A program made the translations under genes and the position numbers. The notes below the pieces were generated by a model that did not search any database, was not told the DNA's origin, and worked only from the letters and a program-made list of their open reading frames with translations. Shown piece after piece: positions 1 through 7,897 of a DNA stretch of 64,000 nucleotides (positions are counted from its first letter, which is position 1; each line of letters begins with the position of its first letter). Source of the stretch: Exiguobacterium sp. J17977. Lineage in GTDB: Bacteria > Bacillota > Bacilli > Exiguobacteriales > Exiguobacteriaceae. The stretch is taken from positions 124,001 through 188,000 of the forward strand of contig NZ_JAEQBB010000001.1 of assembly GCF_018616375.1 (NCBI RefSeq), read 5' to 3'.

Positions 1-551
1 TCACATCGAGTTCGGCGCTTACGATGATTTTCATGTTCTTATTCAGTTTGAACGGTCCGATTAACAACGTTCTCGTCAGCCTTGGGTTTCTTGAGGCACC
101 TGTCAACTTTATCAACGAGACCGACTTTGCGCTCACGACCATCATGGTCATGAACATCTGGTCGACGGTCCCGTTCTTCATGACCATCTATTTGGCGGGA
201 CTGCAAGACATTCCGTCGTCACTCTATGAAGCGGCATCCCTCGATGGGGCGAACGCGTGGCAGAAATTGATGAAAATCACGGTGCCGAACTTGACGCCGG
301 TCACAAACTACGTCTTATTGATGGGAATTATCGGTTGCTTCCAACTGTTCGATCAGGCGTATATCATCTCCGGAGGGACCGGGGGACCGAACAATGCGAC
401 GCTCACCTTCTCGCTCATCATCTATCAATACGCGTTCAAGACGATTGGGACGATGGGTTATGCGTCAGCGCTCGCCATCATCTTGACGGTCATCATCTTC
501 GCGGTGTCGATGCTTGCCCGTAAGTTGAACAAGGAAGAATCCAACTATTAA
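1..551 (+). CDS. Sugar ABC transporter permease, MalF type (5' end outside window)
   Basis: Inner-membrane permease of a carbohydrate ABC importer; only the C-terminal ~183 residues are in the window and the frame is open to the left edge. Several hydrophobic segments are visible, and the cytoplasmic EAA loop that docks on the ATPase is recognisable (EAASLDGANAWQ followed by a Pro). The next gene is a second permease of the MalG type, so the two form a heterodimer. Downstream beta-phosphoglucomutase and a GH13 glucosidase suggest a maltose, isomalto- or other alpha-glucoside substrate. This substrate is inferred from context only. The binding protein and probably a phosphorylase should lie to the left. 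Confidence 0.9.
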   Translation, partial: TSSSALTMIFMFLFSLNGPINNVLVSLGFLEAPVNFINETDFALTTIMVMNIWSTVPFFMTIYLAGLQDIPSSLYEAASLDGANAWQKLMKITVPNLTPVTNYVLLMGIIGCFQLFDQAYIISGGTGGPNNATLTFSLIIYQYAFKTIGTMGYASALAIILTVIIFAVSMLARKLNKEESNY

Positions 552-563
552 GGAGGAATGGAT

Positions 564-1388
564 ATGAAAAAGAAAACATGGCCGCGTATCGTGATGTATG
601 TCATTCTCATCTCCTATGCGCTCGTCACACTGTATCCATTCCTATGGGCAGTGCTCGCCTCGTTCAAACCGTATAGTGAGATTGTGGCCGGGGGACTGAC
701 GCTTTGGCCGGAAAACCCGACGCTCGCCAACTTTGAACATATCTTTACGAAAGACCCGTTGTTCCCGCGTTGGATCATGAACTCGTTTCTGATTGCGACG
801 GTCGGGACAATCGTGAACGTCATCTTCAACACGATGGCGGGTTATTCACTCGCACGGCTTCGGTTCCCAGGACGGAACTACTTATTCCTCTTGATTCTCG
901 CCGTCATGATGGTACCGGGACAGATTTTGCTCATCCCGAACTATTTGATTATGCGCTCGCTCGGGATTCTCGATACGTATTCCGCCTTGATTATTCCCGG
1001 GGCAATCAACTTCGCGTACATCTTCTTGATGCGACAGTTCTTCATCAACTTCCCACGCGAAGTCGAAGAAGCGGCACAAGTCGATGGGCTCAACCGGTTC
1101 CAGACGTTTTGGCGCATCGTTTTCCCGATGGCGAAAGCCTCGGTCGCGACGCAAGCCGTCTTCGTATTCCTTGGCTTCTGGAACGAGTTCTTAAAACCGC
1201 TCCTCTACATCACATCGCCTGAGAAATACACACTGACGCTCGGGCTGCAGTCGTTCCAAAGTCAAAACGCAACACAGTGGAACTACATCATGGCGGCCTC
1301 GGTTGTCAGTATCATTCCAATCATCATTTTGTATATCTTGCTGAATAAGTACTTCATGCAAGGATTGCGAATCGGTGGGGACAAATAA
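564..1388 (+). CDS. Sugar ABC transporter permease, MalG type
   Basis: Second permease of the alpha-glucoside-type ABC importer, about 274 residues with six predicted membrane spans. The EAA loop reads EEAAQVDGLNRFQTFWRIV. The ATG at 564 is preferred over the one at 558 because GGAGG at 552-556 then sits 7 nt away rather than 1 nt. It starts 12 nt after the upstream permease and is followed within 11 nt by pgmB, so all are probably one transcript. No ATPase gene is present here; such systems commonly share an MsmX-type ATPase encoded elsewhere. Confidence 0.92.
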   Translation: MKKKTWPRIVMYVILISYALVTLYPFLWAVLASFKPYSEIVAGGLTLWPENPTLANFEHIFTKDPLFPRWIMNSFLIATVGTIVNVIFNTMAGYSLARLRFPGRNYLFLLILAVMMVPGQILLIPNYLIMRSLGILDTYSALIIPGAINFAYIFLMRQFFINFPREVEEAAQVDGLNRFQTFWRIVFPMAKASVATQAVFVFLGFWNEFLKPLLYITSPEKYTLTLGLQSFQSQNATQWNYIMAASVVSIIPIIILYILLNKYFMQGLRIGGDK

Positions 1389-1399
1389 GGAGATTGACG

Positions 1400-2050
1400 A
1401 TGAAAGCTTTCATTTTTGATTTAGACGGTGTCATCACCGATAGTGCCGAATATCATTATTTGGCTTGGAAGGCACTCGGCGAAGACCTCGGTATCCCGTT
1501 TGACCGTGAATTCAATGAGACGCTCAAAGGAGTCAGTCGGACCGAGTCACTTGAACGAATCCTTCGTCACGGAGGTCGGGAGAACGATTTTTCGTCCGAA
1601 GAGAAGGAGCAACTCGCTACGAAAAAGAATGAACATTATGTAACGCTCATTTCAAAGATTACGAGTGATGATATTTTGCCTGGAATTGAGGCGTTGTTGA
1701 GCGAACTCAAAGAAGCAGGCTATAAGGTCGGGATGGCGTCGGCGTCAAAGAATGCACATATGGTGACACGCCAACTCGGTTTGCTCCATGCGTTTGACCA
1801 TATCGTCGATGCGGCAACCGTCGTAGACTCGAAACCACATCCAGAAGTGTTCTTGAAAGCAGCCGAAGCGTTAGCTGTCGATCCGAAAGACTGTGTCGGT
1901 GTCGAGGATGCGGTCGCGGGAGTTGAAGCAATCCATGCGGCAGGCATGTTCGCCGTCGGTATCGGCGATCCGCTTGTATTGACCGAAGCGGACATTGTCT
2001 TCACGGATACGACCGGTCTCACGCTCGACAACGTCTTGACGCGGATTTGA
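1400..2050 (+). CDS. pgmB: Beta-phosphoglucomutase
   Basis: HAD-superfamily enzyme converting beta-glucose 1-phosphate to glucose 6-phosphate in the cytosol. The N-terminal catalytic loop FDLDGVITD carries the nucleophile and acid/base aspartates (D8 and D10 by the chosen start). The AEYHYLAWKAL cap segment and the VEDAVAGVEA acidic motif near the C-terminus are typical of PgmB. About 216 residues, normal for the family. The ATG at 1400 is chosen because AAGGAG lies 7 nt upstream; the longer frame starts at a TTG. PgmB normally consumes the product of a GH65 maltose or trehalose phosphorylase, which is not in the window and may be upstream. Confidence 0.93.
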   Translation: MKAFIFDLDGVITDSAEYHYLAWKALGEDLGIPFDREFNETLKGVSRTESLERILRHGGRENDFSSEEKEQLATKKNEHYVTLISKITSDDILPGIEALLSELKEAGYKVGMASASKNAHMVTRQLGLLHAFDHIVDAATVVDSKPHPEVFLKAAEALAVDPKDCVGVEDAVAGVEAIHAAGMFAVGIGDPLVLTEADIVFTDTTGLTLDNVLTRI

Positions 2051-2057
2051 AAACAAA

Positions 2058-2087
2058 GCCTCGAGTGGTGACGCTCGAGGCATTTTT
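2058..2087 (+). terminator. Intrinsic terminator or attenuator after pgmB
   Basis: Perfect 8-bp stem GCCTCGAG/CTCGAGGC with an 8-nt loop and a following ATTTTT. It lies inside an otherwise tight gene run, so it may only lower expression of the downstream glucosidase. Confidence 0.8.
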
Positions 2088-2104
2088 AATGAGGAGGAGA
2101 TTGG

Positions 2105-3718
2105 ATGAAACGAACGTGGTGGAAAGAGGCCGTCGTCTATCAAGTATACTGGCGGAGCTTCCTCGATACGAACGGGGATGGCTACGGTGATTTAGAAGGG
2201 GTGCGCCGAAAGTTGCCGTACATCAAAGAACTCGGGGCGGACGTCGTATGGTTGAACCCGTTCTATGTCTCCCCGGACAAGGACAACGGCTATGATATCG
2301 CCGACTATTACCGGGTCATGGACAAGGCGGGCACGATGGAGGACTTCGAGCGATTGTTGGAAGAAGCGCACGCGATTGGGCTCAAAGTCATCCTCGACCT
2401 CGTCGTCAATCATACATCTGACCAACATCCGTGGTTTTTAGAGGCGAAAGCATCGGCCGACTCACCCAAACGAGACTATTACATCTGGCATGACCCGGTA
2501 GACGGGAAAGCACCAAACAACTGGCGCTCGTACTTTGCACCGTCCTGCTGGGAGTATGAGGCGGGAAGCGAACAGTATTACTATCACTCGTTCGCCGTCG
2601 AGCAACCGGATCTCAACTGGGAAAATGAAGCGTTGCGGCACGAGATTTACCGCATGATGCGCTTCTGGCTCGACAAAGGCATCGACGGATTCCGGATGGA
2701 CGTCATCAATTTGCTCGCAAAACGGAAGGACTTGTCAGATGTGGCCAACCCGTATGACTTGAGTTATTTGGCGAACAATCCCGGCATCCATGACTATCTG
2801 CAAGAGATGCATGACCAAGTGCTACAACATTATGATTGTATGACGGTCGGCGAAATCCCGTTCGTGACGCCGGCCGAGGGTGCGCTCTATGTCGATGAGT
2901 CGCGTCGTGAACTCGACACGTTGTTCCATTTCCAAATCGCCGACGAGATGCCGACGTGGGACATGTTGCGGTTCAAAGCGATTCAACGTGATTGGCATGA
3001 AGGGTTGAAAGGGCGGGGCTGGAACTCACAGTTCTTGAACAATCACGATCATACGCGCCAAGTGACTCGATATGGCAATGACGGGGAACATCGCGTCGCT
3101 TCGGCGAAGCTGCTCGCCACGCTCACGCACACGCTTCCGGGCATGCCATACATCTATCAGGGCGAGGAGATTGGGATGACCGGCGTCACGTTCGACTCGA
3201 TTGATGAGTATCAGGATATCGCGATGCGGAATCGGTACGACGAAGAAGTGGCGAAAGGCAGAGATGCGAAAGAAGTATTGGCGAGCCTGCAACTGCTCAG
3301 TCGCGACAATTCACGGACCCCTATTCAGTGGAACGGTCATGCGGAAGGGGGCTTCACTGGAGGAAAACCATGGATGACCGTCAATCCGAATTACGTCGAG
3401 CTGAACGTCGAGGCGGACTTAGAGCGAGAGGATTCTATATTCCGTTATTATCAACAGCTGATTCAACTGCGGAAATCACATGAGGCGCTCGTTTACGGCG
3501 ACTTTACAGATTTACTTCCGCAAGACGAGTCGTTGCATATGTATGAACGGACGTTAGGAGACGAGCGGTTCATCATCGTCTTGAATCATTCAGATACTGA
3601 ACAAGACTTACCAATCCATGTGGACGGTTTGCAACTCGTCTTACAAAACGTGTCAAATGAGACGAAACGCTTATTCCCTCATGAAGCAAGAATTTATAGC
3701 GACCAATCGATTCAATGA
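2105..3718 (+). CDS. GH13 alpha-glucosidase, oligo-1,6-glucosidase-like
   Basis: Cytosolic glycoside hydrolase of family 13 (about 537 residues) expected to release glucose from imported malto- or isomalto-oligosaccharides. Catalytic residues are visible: nucleophile D199 in GFRMDVIN, acid/base E250 in VGEIPF, and transition-state D315 in NNHDH. The N-terminal VVYQVYWRSF and NPFY segments are typical of the GH13_31 group. The residue after the nucleophile is Val, which in this group usually marks alpha-1,6 preference (or trehalose-6-phosphate hydrolase), whereas alpha-1,4 enzymes have Ala or Thr. It is slightly shorter than the ~555-residue norm. Strong GAGGAG site before the ATG. Confidence 0.9.
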   Translation: MKRTWWKEAVVYQVYWRSFLDTNGDGYGDLEGVRRKLPYIKELGADVVWLNPFYVSPDKDNGYDIADYYRVMDKAGTMEDFERLLEEAHAIGLKVILDLVVNHTSDQHPWFLEAKASADSPKRDYYIWHDPVDGKAPNNWRSYFAPSCWEYEAGSEQYYYHSFAVEQPDLNWENEALRHEIYRMMRFWLDKGIDGFRMDVINLLAKRKDLSDVANPYDLSYLANNPGIHDYLQEMHDQVLQHYDCMTVGEIPFVTPAEGALYVDESRRELDTLFHFQIADEMPTWDMLRFKAIQRDWHEGLKGRGWNSQFLNNHDHTRQVTRYGNDGEHRVASAKLLATLTHTLPGMPYIYQGEEIGMTGVTFDSIDEYQDIAMRNRYDEEVAKGRDAKEVLASLQLLSRDNSRTPIQWNGHAEGGFTGGKPWMTVNPNYVELNVEADLEREDSIFRYYQQLIQLRKSHEALVYGDFTDLLPQDESLHMYERTLGDERFIIVLNHSDTEQDLPIHVDGLQLVLQNVSNETKRLFPHEARIYSDQSIQ

Positions 3719-3766
3719 GAAATAGGTCACGCACAGCAAGACTCGCTGCGCGTGACCTATTTCTCA
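3716..3766. terminator. Bidirectional terminator between glucosidase and kinase-like gene
   Basis: A 17-bp perfect stem (TGAGAAATAGGTCACGC and its complement) around a 17-nt loop. The left arm includes the glucosidase stop codon, and the convergent gene ends 13 nt beyond the right arm. Confidence 0.8.
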
Positions 3767-3779
3767 TGATGTGGGCAAA

Positions 3780-4889
3780 TTATCGGTCAGGCTCATCATG
3801 AATGTTGTTCATATTCATCACATCAATCGGATGCATATCAACAAGACGTGTCGTCCCTTCGCCGTATATCGATTCGACGTGAATGCCCCAACCATGGGCT
3901 TCCACAATTTGTTTACAGAACAAGAGACCAAGTTCCGCTTGATCGAGTCCGTTCGCGTCGAACAAACGTGGCAACGAGTGAGGTGGGATGCCAAGACCGG
4001 AATCTTGGACACTGAGGATGATTGTCTCGTCTGCGTCCGTCAAGCTGAGATGGATGCCCCCGCCTTCTGGCGAGTGGCGGATGGCGTTACCAATCAAATT
4101 GTGTAACAGCTGTAAGACGCTTTGGACATCTGCTTGGATGACGACTGGTTTTGGTGCGGAAAGTGTGATGTCGTGAAACGGGGATAGGGTCGTATAGTGG
4201 GCGCATAGGTTGTGTAAAATTGGATTGAGTAGGAACGTCGTCACCGTCAATTTCCCATGCGTCGTGTGTTGATGATAGTCTAAAAAGCTGGTGAGCAAAT
4301 GCTCCAATCGTTCCGTCTCCCGACGGACGACGTGCAGCAAGTCTTGTGCCGATGGGTCGAGGTCCCGGTGTTCTGACAGTCGTTCGGCATAGCTTGAAAT
4401 CAATGTCAGCGGATGCTGTACTTCTCGCGTGAATTCCTCGAGAAAAGCGTGCTGCTGTTCCAGTTGTCTCACTTCGGCGGTCGTGTCGCGCCAGACGACG
4501 AACACACCGGTCCGCGGATGGATGAAGTACAACGAGAGGGCCATCGAGCGTTCGCCGATTGTCAACGTCCGTTCGCCTGCATGGAACGGAGTGATGTGCT
4601 GTGCGGCGACGACCGATTCCCATAATGCGGCCGCCTGGTCGGCAGGACACCCATACCGATGCAACGTCGTTTGAAGGTGATTCGCGAGTGCCAATCGGGT
4701 AGGGAACGAGGAAGATTGAAGCGTCGGGAAGAACGTTTGGAGGCGGTCGTTCGCATAAAAATGATTCGTCGTGAAGTCGATATAACATACCGCATCGATG
4801 GCTTGATCGATGAAGGGGAATGTGGGGGTCGTGTCGACAATCATGTCATCGGCCGACCGCTCGTTCGAATCAAAATGCCGCTCGGTCAT
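3780..4889 (-). CDS. Degenerate PAS-type histidine kinase paralogue (probable pseudokinase)
   Basis: Soluble, ~369 residues, no membrane segments. It aligns along its length with the intact kinase encoded at 6528-7694: AVCYID near residue 33, VVWRD near 131, then HisKA and HATPase regions. In the H-box the intact paralogue has ELSHEFRSPL but this protein has EFTREVQHPL, so the phospho-accepting His is Arg155. The N-box (NLIGNAIRHS) and the DSGLGIP box are kept, but the F-box and the glycine-rich GTGLGL lid have decayed to DANGLDQAELGLL. It probably cannot autophosphorylate; it may be a regulatory partner or be decaying. Start ATG 4889 has AAAGGAG 8 nt upstream; the longer TTG start overlaps that site. 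Confidence 0.8.
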   Translation of the reverse strand: MTERHFDSNERSADDMIVDTTPTFPFIDQAIDAVCYIDFTTNHFYANDRLQTFFPTLQSSSFPTRLALANHLQTTLHRYGCPADQAAALWESVVAAQHITPFHAGERTLTIGERSMALSLYFIHPRTGVFVVWRDTTAEVRQLEQQHAFLEEFTREVQHPLTLISSYAERLSEHRDLDPSAQDLLHVVRRETERLEHLLTSFLDYHQHTTHGKLTVTTFLLNPILHNLCAHYTTLSPFHDITLSAPKPVVIQADVQSVLQLLHNLIGNAIRHSPEGGGIHLSLTDADETIILSVQDSGLGIPPHSLPRLFDANGLDQAELGLLFCKQIVEAHGWGIHVESIYGEGTTRLVDMHPIDVMNMNNIHDEPDR

Positions 4890-5076
4890 CGTGCGGTCTC
4901 CTTTCAGCAAAAGATGTCCAAGACATAAATGGTTTGATTAGTAGGCAGATATATGTGTGATTGTTATATATGTTTATAGTTCAGGTCCAATAAGCATAGC
5001 GTGCTCCACGCTTCAGTTGTTATCGAAAATCAGTCGAATTCTTGCCTATTTTGCTCAATTCGAGAAATGAAACGGA

Positions 5077-5103
5077 TTGTTTCTAATCTTGATACAGTAT
5101 ACT
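5077..5103 (+). promoter_or_regulatory. Putative promoter of the AraC gene
   Basis: TATACT at 5098-5103 with a TTGTTT-like -35 at 5077-5082 (short 15-nt spacing). The rest of the ~235-nt divergent gap 4890-5125 holds no ORF; it must also contain the leftward promoter of the kinase-like gene. The string GTATACTGA recurs before the paralogous AraC gene at 22288. Confidence 0.4.
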
Positions 5104-5125
5104 GAGAGAAATCACATGAAGGAGC

Positions 5126-6022
5126 GTGAACGTTATCGAACCATCCATCCAAAACATGATTGACGTGGTCCAACGGTCAATCACAGATGATGGGATTCAC
5201 CAGATGGCAGTCCCCTCGCTGTATTTCATTCACCAGTCCTTCGTAGCACCTCCAATTTCTCGCGTGAACAAGCCGTCGTTCTGTCTCGTTTTGCAAGGTG
5301 AGAAAGAAGTGTTGCTCGGTGACGAAACATTCATTTATCGAGGCGGCAACAGCGTCGTGGCCTCGGTCGATTTGCCGGTCATCGGTCAAGTGACGGTGGC
5401 GACGGAAGTAGCGCCGTATATCGCCATCATGGTCGAATTTACTTTGGATGATTTGATTGATGCGGTCGGACATTCGACCGAGCGAATCTTGGAGGGAGAG
5501 GACGAGCGACGCGCCTTGTTCGTCGGGGAGAGCGACGAGGCGTTACGGGATGTGACGCTACGATTGGCGAAGCTCGTCGAACGACCAGAACACATCGATA
5601 CACTGGCACCTCTATATAAGAAAGAGTTGCTGTATCTATTGGCGAACGGCCCGTTCGGCGATGTGTTGACGCAGCTATCTTATGAAGGGAGTCGAGCCTT
5701 CCAAATCAAAGGCGTCATCGACCACATCATGCGTCACTTTTCAAAAGTGCTCCGAAATGAAGAATTGGCTCAAATCGGGAGCATGAGCGTGTCGTCGCTC
5801 CATCGACACTTCAAAGAAGTGACGACGATGAGTCCGCTGCAATATCAGAAACAACTCCGTCTGCAGGAGGCAAGGCGTCTGTTGTTGATGCAGTCGGCAG
5901 ATATCGGGGAGGCGGCGTTCCAAGTCGGGTATGAAAGCCCATCTCAATTCAGCCGTGAATATGCGCGCCTGTTCGGCATGTCCCCACGTGCGGACATTCG
6001 GCAGCAACGAACAGGAGGATAA
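5126..6022 (+). CDS. AraC-family regulator with AraC_N cupin domain
   Basis: Transcription factor of ~298 residues. An N-terminal AraC_N (PF06719-type) ligand domain covers roughly residues 20-170, with SRVNKPSFCLVLQG at its start. A C-terminal double HTH follows, with NEELAQIGSMSVSSLHRHFKE and the second-helix signature IGEAAFQVGYESPSQFSREY. It is highly similar to the product of 22288-23169. This architecture is that of YqhC-like regulators that control aldehyde-related aldo/keto reductases; here no such enzyme is adjacent, only two sensor-kinase-like genes. The GTG start leaves just 1 nt between AAGGAG and the codon; the paralogue has the same odd arrangement, so the true start is uncertain. 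Confidence 0.88.
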   Translation: MNVIEPSIQNMIDVVQRSITDDGIHQMAVPSLYFIHQSFVAPPISRVNKPSFCLVLQGEKEVLLGDETFIYRGGNSVVASVDLPVIGQVTVATEVAPYIAIMVEFTLDDLIDAVGHSTERILEGEDERRALFVGESDEALRDVTLRLAKLVERPEHIDTLAPLYKKELLYLLANGPFGDVLTQLSYEGSRAFQIKGVIDHIMRHFSKVLRNEELAQIGSMSVSSLHRHFKEVTTMSPLQYQKQLRLQEARRLLLMQSADIGEAAFQVGYESPSQFSREYARLFGMSPRADIRQQRTGG

Positions 6023-6025
6023 GCG

Positions 6026-6071
6026 ACACCCCCGAACCGATGGAATGAAGATTCCGTCCGGTCGGGGGTGT
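6026..6071. terminator. Bidirectional terminator after AraC gene
   Basis: ACACCCCCGA pairs with TCGGGGGTGT, with further imperfect pairing inside. It sits between two convergent stop codons (6022 and 6076). Confidence 0.75.
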
Positions 6072-6075
6072 TCGT

Positions 6076-6240
6076 CTAGTTTGAATGATCGACTTTCTTT
6101 GGCGGGTCACTAAACGCGAAATACAATCCGACACCGATTGCAAGCCCAATCAAATAGTTGTCGAGGGCGATGGCAGTTGAGACACCGATCGCCAGGGCAA
6201 GCGGAAAGGCGTAGCTGCCGGTCGTCTGTTTGTTAGACAT
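6076..6240 (-). CDS. Small two-helix membrane protein (54 aa)
   Basis: Unrecognised microprotein. The sequence begins MSNKQTTGSYAF; a hydrophobic stretch near residues 13-25, the motif LDNYLIGLAIGVGLYFAF, and a charged tail follow. ATG 6240 lies 7 nt after a strong AAAGGAGG; an alternative ATG at 6246 is only 1 nt from it. The D-N-aromatic-x-x-G-L-x-I-G-x-G core is shared with the neighbouring product of 6290-6436 and, more loosely, with that of 18868-19041. The layout recalls LiaI/LiaF-type membrane helices, but I cannot assign a family. Confidence 0.7.
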   Translation of the reverse strand: MSNKQTTGSYAFPLALAIGVSTAIALDNYLIGLAIGVGLYFAFSDPPKKVDHSN

Positions 6241-6289
6241 GGACATGCCTCCTTTGCCCTGTTTCTACGACTGTCACCTCAAAAAAGTT

Positions 6290-6436
6290 TCACGCCTTCT
6301 TCTTCGTCCCTTGGAATGCGAAGAACATCGCGATGCCGATGCCGAGTCCGAGCCACCAGTTATCGAACAGCAGCCCGAAGATGAGGATAAAGGCGACGGC
6401 GACCGGGAGTGCCAAAAAACCACGTTGACGTTTCAT
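6290..6436 (-). CDS. Small two-helix membrane protein (48 aa)
   Basis: Unrecognised microprotein starting MKRQRGFLALPVAVAF, with a second helix around FDNWWLGLGIGIAMFFAF and a basic KKK end. AAAGGA precedes the ATG. It is similar to the product of 6076-6240, with which it probably forms an operon (49-nt gap). Both are transcribed leftward after the intact kinase gene, though a terminator separates them from it. Confidence 0.7.
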   Translation of the reverse strand: MKRQRGFLALPVAVAFILIFGLLFDNWWLGLGIGIAMFFAFQGTKKKA

Positions 6437-6498
6437 TCAAATCATCCTTTCTACGTCTCTCTTCTCGTCTGTTCCCGGTTTGAAGACGATTCAGTCAA

Positions 6499-6524
6499 CA
6501 AAAAAGACCGGCGCGTGGCCAGTC
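6499..6524 (-). terminator. Terminator of the 6528-7694 kinase gene
   Basis: Reading leftward, GACTGGC and GCCGGTC pair around a short loop (one G-T pair) and are followed by six T. Confidence 0.8.
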
Positions 6525-6527
6525 CTG

Positions 6528-7694
6528 TCAGTCGGACGTCTCTCGCTCGGCGAATGACGCCGCATGTATTGAACCGTTGGGATATAGATGGATGGAGAAC
6601 GTCGTGCCTTCGCCGTACACCGAGTCGGCATGGATGCCCCAGCCGTGCGCCTCGGCGATGCGTTTACAGATCCGCAGACCGAGACCCGTCCCTTTGATTG
6701 GCCGGTGGGCATCGGAGTCGACCCGGTAATACTCGTCGAACACGTACGGGATGGCGTCGCTCGGGATTCCGATCCCGGTGTCACGGACCGACAGGACAGA
6801 CGTGTCGCCCTCGGTCGTCAGGTCGACGTAGACGGTGCCGCCGTTCGGTGAATACTTGATGGCGTTGCCGATCAAGTTATGGAGCAGCTGCAACAGCTTC
6901 TCCTGATCAGCCTCGATGGTCAGGTCAACCGCGGATAAGATGACGTCATGCTGCGGTGCCGTTGCTTCATAGTGCGCGACGACGTCTTCAAGCAGAGGAC
7001 GCAATTGGAGCGTCGACAGTGTCAAACATTCCACAGAGTAGTTCACGCGCTGATAGTCGAGGAAGTTATCGACGAGGCGCTCGAGGCGCTCGGCCTCCCG
7101 TTTGACGAGCGTCAACATCCCGTGCGTCTTCTCATCGTCGCCATGTTGGTACATGAGCAACTCCGCGTAGCCGTTGATGGCCGTGAGCGGGGAACGGAAC
7201 TCGTGGGACAGCTCGGCGAGGAACGCGTCTTTCTGCTCCTCAAAGCGAATCGCATCCGTGATGTCCCGCCACATGATAAAGACACCGCGCGGCGTGTGCG
7301 TGAAGTTAAAAATCAACTGCAACGTCCGCTCACCGATGCGGAGCGAGGTCGCGTCCATGCTCGGATGACGACCGACCCGGTTCGTCATGAGCTCGTCCCA
7401 AAACGATGTCACATCAGTCATGTCCGCCCCGTTCCGCTCGAACGCATCCATGAAGAAACGGGTCATGTCTTCCGGGCGTGAGAAGCGCTGGGTGACCATC
7501 GACGGGCAGATGGCACGGAGCTCATCGTTCGTATAGAGGTGATTGCGAGTGAGATCAATATAACAGACCGCATCCTGAGCTTCTTCGACGATGGAATGAA
7601 TCGGAATGGTATGTGGCGTGTGAATCCGATTCGGACGTTTGAGTGGTGAGTGCCGATAGAATCGGCGAGCTGGATAGAATGACTTTCGCTTCAT
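6528..7694 (-). CDS. Cytosolic PAS-type sensor histidine kinase, orphan
   Basis: About 388 residues without membrane spans. An N-terminal PAS-like region (AVCYIDLTRNHLY, GVFIMWRDIT) is followed by HisKA with phospho-acceptor H164 (ELSHEFRSPL) and a complete HATPase domain: N-box NLIGNAIKYSPNGG, DTGIGIP, F-box VFDEYYR and GTGLGL. It should autophosphorylate and pass phosphate to a response regulator, but none is encoded nearby. The degenerate paralogue at 3780-4889 and the AraC gene between them suggest a local duplication. ATG 7694 has AAGGGAGG ~8 nt upstream; the longer GTG start is less likely. Confidence 0.9.
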   Translation of the reverse strand: MKRKSFYPARRFYRHSPLKRPNRIHTPHTIPIHSIVEEAQDAVCYIDLTRNHLYTNDELRAICPSMVTQRFSRPEDMTRFFMDAFERNGADMTDVTSFWDELMTNRVGRHPSMDATSLRIGERTLQLIFNFTHTPRGVFIMWRDITDAIRFEEQKDAFLAELSHEFRSPLTAINGYAELLMYQHGDDEKTHGMLTLVKREAERLERLVDNFLDYQRVNYSVECLTLSTLQLRPLLEDVVAHYEATAPQHDVILSAVDLTIEADQEKLLQLLHNLIGNAIKYSPNGGTVYVDLTTEGDTSVLSVRDTGIGIPSDAIPYVFDEYYRVDSDAHRPIKGTGLGLRICKRIAEAHGWGIHADSVYGEGTTFSIHLYPNGSIHAASFAERETSD

Positions 7695-7856
7695 CAGGAG
7701 AACCTCCCTTCCGTACACAGCTATATATAAACAAAAGTAGTATTCGACATACTCTTTTATTATACGACATTCGATGACGATTCCCTATACCCCCCATAGA
7801 CCTAGCTAGGAACGGTGCCTAATCGGGATTGTCGGACGGATTGCGCAAGATTCTAG

Positions 7857-7892
7857 GAAAAAACACCTTCCTCATGGATGGGAGGAAGGTGT
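7857..7892 (-). terminator. Terminator of the M23 peptidase gene
   Basis: Leftward 11-bp stem ACACCTTCCTC/GAGGAAGGTGT followed by seven T. Between this and the kinase start at 7694 lie ~160 nt without an ORF, presumably holding the kinase promoter. Confidence 0.85.
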
Positions 7893-7897
7893 CAGGA

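Noticed and set aside
6230-6697. Plus-strand 155-codon frame over the microprotein genes
   Set aside because: The opposite strand has two ORFs with strong ribosome sites and coherent membrane helices; this frame has neither.
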